Origin: Microbacterium salitolerans
GTDB lineage: Bacteria > Actinomycetota > Actinomycetes > Actinomycetales > Microbacteriaceae
DNA: 64,000 bases
Assembly: GCF_019720895.1 (NCBI RefSeq)
Contig: NZ_JAHKSH010000006.1
Span: 1-64,000 of the forward strand
Direction: 5' to 3'
Under the pieces are notes generated by a model. The model ran no database searches. It had not been told where the DNA came from and saw nothing but the letters and a program-made list of their open reading frames with translations. Each line of letters begins with the position of its first letter. The first letter of the stretch is position 1. Position numbers and translations under genes: made by a program. This document shows, one piece after another, positions 8,238 to 16,127 of the stretch.

Positions 8238-9920
8238 ATGACCACGACCCCTCCCCGCCGCCCCCGCTCCCGCTCCCTCGGCCACGTCGCCGCCGGCCTC
8301 GGCCTGACCTTCTCGCTCGGCATCGCCGCGCTGACGGGCTGCTCGGCGATCGCCGAAGCGGCCTCGTCCGAGTCCACGTCGAGCACCGAGGCGGCGACCT
8401 CCACCGAGACGAAGCCCGAGAGCGTGGCCGCCGTGGTCGAGGCGAACGCCGACCAGACCGTCGTGAACGACGACGAATGGTCGGCCGCCGACGCGCAGGC
8501 CATCGCTCTGTCCGGTGAGGATGCCGCGACGGACGCCTCAGGCGTCAGGGCCGATGACGGATCCGTCACGATCACCGAGGCCGGCGTGTATCGCCTCTCG
8601 GGTGACTACGACGGATCCGTCGTCATCGACGCCGACGAGGAGGCGCAGGTCGTGCTCATCCTCGACGGCGTGACCATCGACGCCGACGGCGTGCCGGCGA
8701 TCCAGTCGGTGTCGGCCGACGACGTGGCGATCTTCCTCGAAAGCGATTCCACCAACGCCGTCTCCTCGACGGGGACGTACGACGAGGACGCCGAGGCGAA
8801 CGCCGCGATCTTCGCCGACAACGACCTCACGTTCTCGGGAGGCGGAGCGCTCACCGTCGACGGCGAGGCGAACGACGCCATCACCAGCAAGGACGATCTC
8901 GTCGTGCTGTCGGGCACGATCGACGTCACGGCGACCGATGACGGCCTGCGCGGCAAGGACTCGCTCACCGTGCGCGGCGCGGCGATCACGGTCGACGCCG
9001 GCGGCGACGGCCTCACCTCCGACCAGGACGACGACGAGACGCAGGGATGGGTGCTCATCGAGGGAGGATCCCTCGACATCACGGCCGGCAGCGATGGCCT
9101 CGACGGGTTCACGGACGTCGTGATCACCGACGGCGAGCTCGCGATCGCGTCGGAGGAGGGCATCGAGGCGGGCACCGTCGCGATCGGCGGCGGCACGATC
9201 GACATCGTCGCGTCGGACGACGGGATCAACGGATCGGCGGGGACCGCCGACTCCGCTGCGACGGACACGGCGACGACGGATACCGACGAGACGCCGTCCG
9301 AAGCGGATACGGCTGCCGGATCCTCCGCCGCCGCCCCGGCGGATCCGCCCTCGGGTGAGATGCCCGACGGCGGGTTCCCCGGCGGCGAGACACCCGCGGA
9401 CGGCGAGATGCCAGAGGGCGGCGGCATGCCCGGAGGAGGAGGGATGCAGGACACCGGCGAATGGGTGCTCATCGCCGGCGGCGACATCACGATCGACGCC
9501 GAGGGCGACGGGCTCGACTCGAACGGATCCCTCGAGATCACGGGCGGCACGACCATCGTCGACGGGCCGTCGAACGGCGGAAACGGCGCCCTCGACGCGA
9601 ACGGCGAGATCACGGTGTCGGGCGGCACGCTGCTCGCGCTCGACGCGGGCGGAATGAGCGAGACGCCGTCCGCAGACTCCGCGCAGGCGTGGGTGGCGGC
9701 AACCGCTTCGGGCGACGCCGATGCGACGATCGAGATCGTCGCCGACGACGGCACCGTGCTGTACTCCGGCAAGGCTGAGAAGGCCTTCGGCGCCGTCGTC
9801 TACTCGGGCGAGGACGTCGTCGCCGGCGAGACCTACACGGTCACGGTCGACGGCTCCGAGGCTGTCAGGGCGACGGCGGGCGAGGCCCTCGCAGGCGGTA
9901 TGGGTGGCCCGCAGGGCTGA
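8238..9920 (+). CDS. Lipoprotein with Cthe_2159-type carbohydrate-binding beta-helix domain
   Basis: A 560-residue secreted lipoprotein. The signal sequence ends in lipobox ALTGC with Cys35. The rest is built of repeating Asp/Gly-rich beta strands (ITVDAGGDGL, LDITAGSDGLDGF, IDIVASDDGING, ITIDAEGDGLDSNG), as in the Cthe_2159 carbohydrate-binding family, where aspartates coordinate calcium. An inserted Gly/Pro/Met-rich linker (PDGGFPGGE, EGGGMPGGGG) lies near residues 370-405. ATG 8238 is preferred over ATG 8211 because AGGAA lies 8 bp before it and the lipoprotein signal then has normal length. It is third in the DUF4956-VTC operon, so it may be the surface-exposed part of that system. Confidence 0.87.
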   Translation: MTTTPPRRPRSRSLGHVAAGLGLTFSLGIAALTGCSAIAEAASSESTSSTEAATSTETKPESVAAVVEANADQTVVNDDEWSAADAQAIALSGEDAATDASGVRADDGSVTITEAGVYRLSGDYDGSVVIDADEEAQVVLILDGVTIDADGVPAIQSVSADDVAIFLESDSTNAVSSTGTYDEDAEANAAIFADNDLTFSGGGALTVDGEANDAITSKDDLVVLSGTIDVTATDDGLRGKDSLTVRGAAITVDAGGDGLTSDQDDDETQGWVLIEGGSLDITAGSDGLDGFTDVVITDGELAIASEEGIEAGTVAIGGGTIDIVASDDGINGSAGTADSAATDTATTDTDETPSEADTAAGSSAAAPADPPSGEMPDGGFPGGETPADGEMPEGGGMPGGGGMQDTGEWVLIAGGDITIDAEGDGLDSNGSLEITGGTTIVDGPSNGGNGALDANGEITVSGGTLLALDAGGMSETPSADSAQAWVAATASGDADATIEIVADDGTVLYSGKAEKAFGAVVYSGEDVVAGETYTVTVDGSEAVRATAGEALAGGMGGPQG

Positions 9921-9935
9921 ATCCGGCCTCCACCG

Positions 9936-9975
9936 GTCCCCGTCGAGCTCGCGCATCGCGGACTCGACGGGGGAC
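9936..9975. terminator. Bidirectional hairpin between convergent genes
   Basis: GTCCCCGTCGAG at 9936-9947 pairs with CTCGACGGGGGAC at 9963-9975 with one bulged G and a 15-base loop. It lies between the 3' ends of the lipoprotein gene (+) and the S33 hydrolase gene (-), where a shared terminator is expected. Confidence 0.7.
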
Positions 9976-9990
9976 CTGTGGACATGTCGG

Positions 9991-11289
9991 TCAGCGGCGC
10001 GGGCCGCCCTCCTCGATCACACGCTCCATGAGGCGGCGCACGACCCGCGGATCCTGGCGGAGCCCGTCGTGCTCGTATTCGTTCGTGATCCAGAGGTGCA
10101 TGTTCGGCACCGCGTCGCGCGTGGCCTCGGCGAACTCGATCGGCACGAACATGTCGCCGTGGTACATCGCGGCCGCGACCGGGACCTCGTTGCGCGCCAG
10201 CTGCGCGCGGTCGTACAGCTCAGGGTGGTCCGTGCGCTCGTGCAGGGCCATCGTCGCGTCGCGGAACGGTCGCAGCGAAGCGATCTCGTCGAACTGCCAG
10301 GGGAAGAACATCTCGCCCGTGAACGGCATGGGCCGTCCGGCGGCGACCTCGACGGCCGCATCGAAGCCCCCGAGCTCGTGCCGCATGCGGTGCGCGGCCC
10401 AGCGGGTGGCGCCCGGTCCGTCAGCGTAGATCTCCTCCTGCAGCACGGCATAGAGCGGCCCGCCCCAGTACTGCGTGCGCTGGTCGACGCCGTCGAGGAA
10501 TGTGTCGCTGAGCCGACCCGAGGACAGGAATGCCTCGTCGAGCAGCCACAGCAGTCGCTCCATGCCGGGGCCCATGCCGAAGTCGATGCCGAGCGTCTGC
10601 AGGCGGCGCGCGGTGAGCTGGTCGCCGCTCGGCAGCAGCACCTCGTCGTTCTCGACGACGTCGACGATCGTCTGGAGCGTCTCCACGTGGTGCGGGTAGC
10701 GGCGGTAGAACTCCGCGGTCCTGCGCTGCACGCGCGGCAGCGTGTTCCGATAGATGTCGTTGAGCGACGGATCGATCGACGTGATGCCACCCGTCACATA
10801 GCTCGCCTCAAGCGCATCGGGGGCGAACGACAGGTAGCTCAGCGTCAGGAAGCCGCCGTAGCTCTGTCCCAGCGTCTGCCAGCGCACGCCGCCGAAGATC
10901 TCGCGGCGGATGTGCTCGGCATCGGCGATGATCTGCTCGGCGCGGAAGCAGCGCAGGAAGTCGGCGGCCTCACCGGCTGTCATCCCCGCGATCGTCGACC
11001 GCTCGATGGGCGTCGAGCGGCCTGTGCCGCGCTGGTCGAGAAGCAGCACACGGTGCGTGCTCAGGGCCTCGTGGATCCATCCGCCGCGTGGCTCCGGCCG
11101 CGGCCCCTTGCCGCCGGGGCCTCCCTGCAGGAAGACGAGGATCGGCGCGTCCGGGCCGGCCGGACCGATCACCTCGCGGGCGAAGACCTCGATGTGCCGG
11201 TCGGTGAGGGGATCCGCCCAGTCGAGCGGCGCTCGCACCGTGTGGTCCCGGAGGACGAGACCGCGCATGTTGTACTCGTGCGTCGTCAT
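9991..11289 (-). CDS. Alpha/beta hydrolase, S33 prolyl aminopeptidase-like
   Basis: A 432-residue alpha/beta hydrolase of the proline iminopeptidase (S33) group, which removes N-terminal residues, often proline, from peptides. FLQGGPGGKG near residue 54 is the oxyanion-hole HGGPG-type motif. LDQRGTGRS follows, and GQSYGG is the nucleophile elbow with the catalytic Ser. EYEHDGLRQ near the C-terminus carries the probable His. No signal peptide. A GTG at 11307 is in frame, but ATG 11289 has a GAGG Shine-Dalgarno 8 bp upstream, so I chose it. The substrate is not certain; amidase or ester hydrolase activity is possible. Confidence 0.9.
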   Translation of the reverse strand: MTTHEYNMRGLVLRDHTVRAPLDWADPLTDRHIEVFAREVIGPAGPDAPILVFLQGGPGGKGPRPEPRGGWIHEALSTHRVLLLDQRGTGRSTPIERSTIAGMTAGEAADFLRCFRAEQIIADAEHIRREIFGGVRWQTLGQSYGGFLTLSYLSFAPDALEASYVTGGITSIDPSLNDIYRNTLPRVQRRTAEFYRRYPHHVETLQTIVDVVENDEVLLPSGDQLTARRLQTLGIDFGMGPGMERLLWLLDEAFLSSGRLSDTFLDGVDQRTQYWGGPLYAVLQEEIYADGPGATRWAAHRMRHELGGFDAAVEVAAGRPMPFTGEMFFPWQFDEIASLRPFRDATMALHERTDHPELYDRAQLARNEVPVAAAMYHGDMFVPIEFAEATRDAVPNMHLWITNEYEHDGLRQDPRVVRRLMERVIEEGGPRR

Positions 11290-11323
11290 CCCTCCATCCT
11301 CGCTCACGCGGCCGAGGGGGACG

Positions 11324-12205
11324 TCAGTCCTTCGCGTCGAGGTGCGCCGGGACCTTCGTGGGCGACGCCGCGAACGTCCTGCCGTCGGGACGCGTCATCA
11401 CGACGCGCTTCGGAGCCGTGCGACCGTGCGTCGCGAAGATCATGAGCCCGACGAAGGTCAGGCCGCCGACCAGGTTGCCGAGGACGGTGGGGATCTCGTT
11501 CCAGACGAGGTAGTCGACGACGGTGAAGTCGGCGCCCAGCAGCAGGCCCGCCGGAAAGAGGAACATGTTGACGACCGAGTGCTCGAAGCCCATGTAGAAG
11601 AAGAGCATGATCGGCAGCCACATGCCGATGACCTTGCCGGGGACGGACGTCGACATCATCGCGGCGACGACACCGGTCGACACCATCCAGTTGCAGAGCA
11701 TCCCGCGGATGAAGAGCGTGAGCATGCCGCCCGCGCCGTGGTCCGCATAGCCGACGGTGCGCCCGTGGCCGATCTCCGCGATGGCTTCGCCGACGGCGCT
11801 CGGCTCGGTCATGAATCCGTACGTGAAGCAGATCGCCATGCACAGCGCGATCAGGAACGCGCCCGCGAAGTTGCCGAGGAACACGAGCCCCCAGTTGCGT
11901 CCGATGCCGCCGACCGTCACGCCGGGCCGCTTGTCGAACAGCGCGAGCGGCGTGAGCGTGAACACGCCGGTCAGCAGGTCGTAGCCGAGCAGGTACAGCA
12001 GCACGAAGCCCACAGGGAACAGCATCGCGCCCAAGAGCGGGCTGCCGGTCTGCGTCGACACGGTGACGGCGAACGCGGCGCCCAGCGTGAGCATCGCGCC
12101 GCCCATGAACGCCCGGATCAGCATGTCGCGCGTCGACATCAGGACCTTCGATTCGCCGGCATCGATCATGCTCGAGACGAGCTCGGCGGGCTTCACATAC
12201 GACAT
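11324..12205 (-). CDS. Formate/nitrite transporter (FNT) family channel
   Basis: A 293-residue membrane protein with six hydrophobic segments. FNT landmarks include the N-terminal KPAELVSSMIDAGESK helix, the MLFPVGFVLLYLLGYDLLTG segment, the LGNFAGAFL re-entrant region, the RGMLCNWMVSTGV loop and GFEHSVVNMFLFPAG with the central His. FNT proteins form pentameric channels for formate, nitrite or hydrosulfide. The ATG at 12205 has GGAG upstream (ctcctc on the plus strand). The gene is divergent from the clpP pair. No nitrate or formate enzymes lie nearby, so the physiological anion cannot be deduced. Confidence 0.93.
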   Translation of the reverse strand: MSYVKPAELVSSMIDAGESKVLMSTRDMLIRAFMGGAMLTLGAAFAVTVSTQTGSPLLGAMLFPVGFVLLYLLGYDLLTGVFTLTPLALFDKRPGVTVGGIGRNWGLVFLGNFAGAFLIALCMAICFTYGFMTEPSAVGEAIAEIGHGRTVGYADHGAGGMLTLFIRGMLCNWMVSTGVVAAMMSTSVPGKVIGMWLPIMLFFYMGFEHSVVNMFLFPAGLLLGADFTVVDYLVWNEIPTVLGNLVGGLTFVGLMIFATHGRTAPKRVVMTRPDGRTFAASPTKVPAHLDAKD

Positions 12206-12325
12206 GACGGCTCCTCGGGTGGTGTCCCCACAGGATGACCGCCGTCCATTTCGCGCGTCGTGCCGCCGTGTTACGGACCGAGTGCCGTTTCACTCACCCG
12301 CGACGGGGTGGGGCTGTGAGGGGTC

Positions 12326-12355
12326 TCTGCTCCGAGCAGATCTGCTGGCGGCGGA
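12326..12355 (+). promoter_or_regulatory. Two tandem PopR-box-like palindromes upstream of clpP pair
   Basis: Box 1 (12326-12340) is TCTGCT-CCG-AGCAGA, a perfect 6-3-6 palindrome. Box 2 (12341-12355) directly abuts it and reads TCTGCT-GGC-GGCGGA. Both match the layout of the PopR box recalled for Streptomyces (TCTGCC-3N-GGCAGA). They end 40 bp before the clpP ATG at 12396. A third copy, TCTGCT-CTG-GGCGGA, precedes the regulator gene at 13973-13987 on the minus strand. Binding is inferred. Confidence 0.7.
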
Positions 12356-12395
12356 TTCGCTCGGCTGCAGGCCCCGGCGCGCGCACGCTGAAGGC

Positions 12396-13016
12396 ATGAC
12401 AGATGATGCGAAGGTCCCCCAGTTCACGGCGGAGGTCCGCCGTGAACTCTTCCTGCGCCGCGTGCTCGTGCTCGACGGCGTCCTCGATGACGACAACGGA
12501 ATGCTCCTGACGACCCAGCTGCTCGCGCTCGCCGCCGAGGATGCGCAGAGCGACATCTCCCTCTGGATCCATTCGCCCGGTGGATCCGTGCCGTCGATGC
12601 TCGCGATCCGCGACGTCATGCGGCTCGTGCCCTGCGACGTCTCGACGCTCGCGATCGGCCTCGCCTGCAGCGCCGGGCAGTTCCTCCTCTCCGCGGGCGC
12701 GCCCGGCAAGCGTCGTGCCCTGCCGCACGCACGCGTCCTGCTGCACCAGGGATCCGCGGGGATCGGTGGGTCTGCGGCCGACGTCGAGCTGCAGGCCGAC
12801 GATCTGCGCGAGCTGCGCGACACCGTGCTCGGGCTCACGAGCGACGACACCGGGCAGCCCATCGGCCGGATCTTCGAGGATTCGCTGCACGACAACTGGT
12901 TCACGGCGCGCGAGGCGCTCGACTATGGATTCATCGACGGGATCGTGGAGCGATTTCACGAGGTGATGCCCGAGCGGCGCTCGCGGCTCGGACTCGGACC
13001 GGAGCAGGCGGCATGA
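12396..13016 (+). CDS. clpP: ClpP-family serine peptidase, active-site intact (accessory ClpP)
   Basis: A 206-residue ClpP-fold peptidase. Ser92 in GLACSAGQ and His117 in VLLHQGSAG occupy the catalytic Ser and His positions, and aspartates at 162 and 166 precede WFTAREALDYGFIDGI as in ClpP. Normally ClpP forms 14-mers fed by AAA+ unfoldases. The ATG at 12396 gives the usual length; AAGG lies just upstream. The stop overlaps the start of the second clpP-like gene by 4 bases, so the two subunits are coupled and probably coassemble. The divergence from housekeeping ClpP (for example GLACSAG instead of GQAASMG) marks it as an accessory paralogue. The likely regulators are the upstream palindromes and the PopR-like protein. 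Confidence 0.9.
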   Translation: MTDDAKVPQFTAEVRRELFLRRVLVLDGVLDDDNGMLLTTQLLALAAEDAQSDISLWIHSPGGSVPSMLAIRDVMRLVPCDVSTLAIGLACSAGQFLLSAGAPGKRRALPHARVLLHQGSAGIGGSAADVELQADDLRELRDTVLGLTSDDTGQPIGRIFEDSLHDNWFTAREALDYGFIDGIVERFHEVMPERRSRLGLGPEQAA

Positions 13017-13600
13017 GCACATACGCGATTCCGAACGTCATCTCGCGCGACGGCCGCGGTGAGCGGATCATGGATGTCTACTCGCACCTGCTGTCGGAGC
13101 GCGTCGTCTACCTCGGCACGCCCATCGACGCGGGCGTCGCCAACGCGCTGATCTCGCAGCTCCTGCATCTCGAGGCGACCGGCCGCGACACCGACGTGCA
13201 GCTCTACATCAACTGCGAGGGCGGCGATCCTGCCGCGATGCTCGGCGTCTACGACACCATGCAGTACGTCTCGTCCGACGTCGCGACGACGTGCGTGGGG
13301 CAGGCGATCGGCGTCGGCGCCGTGCTGCTCGCCGCCGGCGCCGAGGGAAAGCGCGGCGTGCTCCCCCACGCGCGCGTCGTGCTGAACCAGCCCTCGGGGC
13401 AGGGACGCGGCGCGATCCCCGATCTCATCGTGAACGCCGACGAGCTCGTGCGGGTGCGGGGAGAGATCGAGGGCGTGCTGGCGCGCCACACCGGCCAGGC
13501 CGTCGAGGCCCTGCGCCGCGACACCGACCGCGACCGCGTCTTCACGGCCGCCGCGGCCGTCGACTACGGCCTGGCGGACCGGATGCTCGACGCCCGCTGA
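13013..13600 (+). CDS. ClpP-like subunit lacking catalytic Ser and His (ClpR-like)
   Basis: A 195-residue ClpP-fold protein with LGTPIDAGVANALISQLLHLE, a YINCEGG strand and the RDTDRDRVFTAAAAVDYGLAD end. In the motif normally GQAASMGA it reads GQAIGVGA, so Gly100 replaces the nucleophilic Ser. In the motif normally HSRIMIHQP it reads HARVVLNQP, so Asn125 replaces the catalytic His. The acidic residues are retained. It is therefore predicted to be inactive but able to form heptamer rings, like ClpR in cyanobacteria and plastids. ATG 13013 overlaps the stop of the active ClpP gene. A structural or gating role in a mixed complex with that partner is inferred. Confidence 0.88.
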   Translation: MSTYAIPNVISRDGRGERIMDVYSHLLSERVVYLGTPIDAGVANALISQLLHLEATGRDTDVQLYINCEGGDPAAMLGVYDTMQYVSSDVATTCVGQAIGVGAVLLAAGAEGKRGVLPHARVVLNQPSGQGRGAIPDLIVNADELVRVRGEIEGVLARHTGQAVEALRRDTDRDRVFTAAAAVDYGLADRMLDAR

Positions 13601-13613
13601 GCGGGGCGGCGGC

Positions 13614-13931
13614 TCACGCGGCGAGCGCCAGTGCCACGCCTCCGTACGCCGGGGCGGCGGCCGTGCGCAGGTCGTCGGCGATGCCGCTCGTCAGATCGAG
13701 CAGCGTGCCGCCCAGCGCCCCGAGAACCGCGGCGACGATCTCGCTCGACGGCTCCTTGAGCCCGCGCTCGACCTCCGAGAGATACTGCACCGAGACGCCC
13801 GCGCGGCGCGCGACCTCGGCCAGCGTCTCGTCCCGCCCGTGTCGCATGCGTCGCAGTCGCTCGCCGACCAGGTGCCGCCACAGCGGGTCGGGCTCGTCGG
13901 TTCTCGAAGGGAGCGGGAGCAGGTCGGCCAT
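13614..13931 (-). CDS. XRE-type regulator, PopR/ClgR-like, with C-terminal LALAA tail
   Basis: A 105-residue regulator with one helix-turn-helix at residues about 22-82 (GERLRRMRHGRDETLAEVARRAG, then VSVQYLSEVERGLKEPSSE). The YLSEVERGxKEPSSE block is characteristic of ClgR/PopR activators of clp genes. The protein ends in VALALAA, which resembles the SsrA degron that targets proteins to Clp proteases. Family knowledge: Streptomyces PopR activates clpP3-clpP4 and is degraded by ClpP through its last two alanines. The gene is convergent with the clpP pair, 13 bp apart. ATG 13931 is preferred; a GTG three codons earlier is possible. Confidence 0.86.
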   Translation of the reverse strand: MADLLPLPSRTDEPDPLWRHLVGERLRRMRHGRDETLAEVARRAGVSVQYLSEVERGLKEPSSEIVAAVLGALGGTLLDLTSGIADDLRTAAAPAYGGVALALAA

Positions 13932-13961
13932 GGCACTCACGGTAGGCCGGGCCGGCTCGGC

Positions 13962-13998
13962 CCGCACCCCGTTCCGCCCAGAGCAGAACAGGGTGCGG
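13962..13998 (-). promoter_or_regulatory. PopR-box-like site inside a larger inverted repeat, upstream of the regulator
   Basis: On the minus strand TCTGCT-CTG-GGCGGA (13987-13973) has the same arms as box 2 in front of the clpP pair. It sits in the loop region of a 13-bp inverted repeat with one mismatch: CCGCACCCCGTTC at 13962-13974 and its partner at 13986-13998. It lies 42-56 bp upstream of the regulator ATG, consistent with autoregulation. The inference rests on motif similarity. Confidence 0.6.
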
Positions 13999-14068
13999 GA
14001 GAACCGGACGACTGATCGTCGGGATGGCCCCAGAGACGTTCCCTCGCGCCCCGACATAGCCTGGCGAG

Positions 14069-14251
14069 ATGACCACACCACTTGTCCGCTCCCGCGACGA
14101 CCGCATGATCGCGGGCGTCTGCCGCGCCGTCGCCCGCCGCTTCGACATCAGCACCACGCTCGTGCGTGTGCTCACGGTCGTCGGCGTGTTCTTCTTCGGC
14201 TGGGCCATCCCCGCCTACATCGCGGCGTGGATCATCATCCCGAGGGACTGA
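14069..14251 (+). CDS. PspC-domain small membrane protein
   Basis: A 60-residue protein that is almost wholly a PspC domain. RSRDDRMIAGVCRAVARRFDISTTLVRVLTV is followed by one hydrophobic segment VVGVFFFGWAIPAYIAAWIIIP. In proteobacteria PspC senses envelope stress and activates the phage shock response; stand-alone copies in actinobacteria are of unknown role. The ATG at 14069 gives the family N-terminus. It is divergent from the PopR-like regulator and lies 67 bp before the ArsR-type gene, with no other psp genes nearby. Confidence 0.9.
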   Translation: MTTPLVRSRDDRMIAGVCRAVARRFDISTTLVRVLTVVGVFFFGWAIPAYIAAWIIIPRD

Positions 14252-14273
14252 GTCCGCCCGCGTCGACATTTAT

Positions 14274-14287
14274 ACAAGAAGTCTTGT
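14274..14287 (+). promoter_or_regulatory. Palindromic operator candidate for the ArsR-type regulator
   Basis: ACAAGA-AG-TCTTGT is a perfect 6-2-6 inverted repeat in a locally AT-rich stretch, 31 bp upstream of the regulator start at 14319. Its position suits an autoregulatory operator controlling the regulator and the coupled exporter. Confidence 0.6.
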
Positions 14288-14318
14288 CGGTTTTTCGCGA
14301 CGCGCTTAGCGTCGTCGC

Positions 14319-14870
14319 ATGGTCACCACCGACACCCTGCGCGTCCTGTATCACCCCGCACGACGACGCATCGCCGATCACCTCATGGCACACGGCGCCG
14401 CCCGCGTCGGCGACATCGCATCCGCACTGGGCATGCCCGTCGGAAGCGTCAGCCACCACCTGCGGATGCTCGAGCGCGAGGAGCTCGTGGAGCGCGCTCC
14501 CGACCTCCAGACGGACGGTCGCACGAGCTGGTGGCGCTCGGCGAGACGCACGATCAGCTGGTCGGTCGACGACTTCGCGGGCGACGGCTCGCACGAGGCG
14601 CTCGCCCGCGACGCGGAGCGGGCGAACATCCAGTACCAGGTCGATCGGCTCGCCGAGTGGAAGCGGCACGCGCCCCGAGCGGCGGAGGCCTGGCGGCGAG
14701 CGGCGTTCAGTCTCGACGAGGTGACGGTCGCGACCCCCGCCGAACTCGCGGAACTGGGGGACGCCCTCGTCGCGACCGTCCGCGCGTGGTCCACCGCGAT
14801 CGACCGCGAGGACGACCAGAGGCGCGAGGCGGTCCGCGTGTTCATGCACGCCTTCCCGATGAGCGCATGA
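14319..14870 (+). CDS. ArsR-type winged-helix regulator
   Basis: A 183-residue regulator. The N-terminal DNA-binding domain at residues about 5-85 includes LYHPARRRIADHLMAHG, VGDIASALGMPVGSVSHHLRMLER and a wing around DGRTSWWRSA. The rest is helical and may mediate dimerisation or ligand binding. No metal-binding cysteines are present, so it is not a classic metal sensor. ATG 14319 follows a near-perfect palindrome. The stop overlaps the MFS exporter start (ATGA at 14867), so it very probably controls that exporter, acting as a drug- or metabolite-responsive repressor. The ligand is unknown. Confidence 0.9.
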   Translation: MVTTDTLRVLYHPARRRIADHLMAHGAARVGDIASALGMPVGSVSHHLRMLEREELVERAPDLQTDGRTSWWRSARRTISWSVDDFAGDGSHEALARDAERANIQYQVDRLAEWKRHAPRAAEAWRRAAFSLDEVTVATPAELAELGDALVATVRAWSTAIDREDDQRREAVRVFMHAFPMSA

Positions 14871-16069
14871 GCGCGATCGCCCCGCCGTTCCGCCGCGACC
14901 GCACAGTGCACGGCTGGATCGCCCTCAAGGCGGTGTCCGACGCCGGCGACGCCGCGTGGATCCTCGCCGTCGCCTGGTCCGCCGTCACCGCATCCTCCCC
15001 CGCTGTCGCCGGCCTCATCGTCACCGCAGGGACCATCCCCCGCGCGCTGACGCTGCTCGTCGGGGGCGTCCTCGCGGACCGCTTCGACGCACGTCGCATG
15101 ATGGTCGCGACGACGATCGCACGGCTCACCGTCCTGACCGCCGCCCTCGCAGCGCTCAGCACCGTCGGTGAGACGATCCCGATCCTGTTCGCCGTCGCCA
15201 TCGCGTTCGGCATCTGCGACGCGTTGTTCGAGCCGTCGAGCGCTTCGCTCACGCGGCAGCTGGTGCACGAGCGAGACTTCGGCGCGCTGGCCGGAATCAG
15301 CCAGACGGCATCGCGGATCGGCGCCATGCTGGGCGCCGCGGCCGGCGGCCTGCTCGTCGCCGGGGGCGGCCTCGTGGCGGCCGCCCTCGCGAACGCGATC
15401 TCGTACACGGGGGTCCTGCTCTACCTGCTGGTCCTGCTGCGGGTGCGCTTTCCGCGGACACCCGCACCGGCCGCGCCGCTCCTGCGGTCGATCGCCGAGG
15501 GCTTCGGCTACCTGCACCGTGACCGGCTGGCCCGGAGCCTCGTTCTGTCGCTGCTCGGTCTCAACCTCTGCGTCTCGCCGGCCCTGAGCATCGGGCTCGC
15601 CCTGCTCGTGCAGCACCTCGGCTCCGGGCCCGCGCTTCTCGGCGCGCTCGAGGCGACGTTCGGCATCGGCGCCATGACGGGAGCGCTCATCTTCATCCGC
15701 GTCCGACCGCCCCGCCCTGCCCTCGCCGGCTTCCTGCTCCTCGTCCTGCAGGGTGCGGCGGTCGCGTCCCTCGCTCTCGGTCACGCCGGCACCGCGTTCG
15801 CGTCGTGCGCGATCATCGGGATCACCGCGGGCGGCGCGTCGACGATCCTCGCCGGGCTGTTCCTGCGTGAGATCGCTCCGGACCGCATCGGCCGCGTCGT
15901 CTCGATCCAGCGCCTCGGAGACGACGGCCTGATGCCCGCGGCGACGGCCGCCTTCGGCGGGCTCGCCGCTCTCTCGCTCCCCGCGGCCTTCCTCGCCTTC
16001 GGCGGCGTCATGGCCGCCTACATGTCCGCCACAGCCCTGCGGTGGCGACATCGCGGCGCACCGCGCTGA
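14867..16069 (+). CDS. MFS transporter, probable exporter
   Basis: A 400-residue membrane protein with about 12 hydrophobic segments. GGVLADRFDARRMMVATT between segments 2 and 3 is the MFS motif A. SRIGAMLGAAAGGLLVAGGG resembles motif C of antiporters, and SRIGAMLG-like repeats and RIGRVVSIQRLGDDG fit the MFS_3/enterobactin-exporter-like group. Its start overlaps the ArsR-type regulator stop by 4 bases, so both are in one transcript. The usual role would be proton-driven efflux of a small molecule; the substrate cannot be read from the sequence. Confidence 0.9.
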   Translation: MSAIAPPFRRDRTVHGWIALKAVSDAGDAAWILAVAWSAVTASSPAVAGLIVTAGTIPRALTLLVGGVLADRFDARRMMVATTIARLTVLTAALAALSTVGETIPILFAVAIAFGICDALFEPSSASLTRQLVHERDFGALAGISQTASRIGAMLGAAAGGLLVAGGGLVAAALANAISYTGVLLYLLVLLRVRFPRTPAPAAPLLRSIAEGFGYLHRDRLARSLVLSLLGLNLCVSPALSIGLALLVQHLGSGPALLGALEATFGIGAMTGALIFIRVRPPRPALAGFLLLVLQGAAVASLALGHAGTAFASCAIIGITAGGASTILAGLFLREIAPDRIGRVVSIQRLGDDGLMPAATAAFGGLAALSLPAAFLAFGGVMAAYMSATALRWRHRGAPR

Positions 16070-16075
16070 CGACAG

Positions 16076-16105
16076 CGCCCCACACCGCTCATGCGAGGTG
16101 GGGCG
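16076..16105. terminator. Hairpin after MFS gene
   Basis: CGCCCCAC at 16076-16083 pairs with GTGGGGCG at 16098-16105 across a 14-base loop, 7 bp after the MFS stop. It is a modest stem between convergent genes. Confidence 0.55.
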
Positions 16106-16127
16106 AGATCGTCAGCGGTGAGGGGTG

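Noticed and set aside
12335-12346. Perfect palindrome AGCAGATCTGCT as a separate operator
   Set aside because: It arises from the junction of the two abutting PopR-like boxes and needs no separate explanation.
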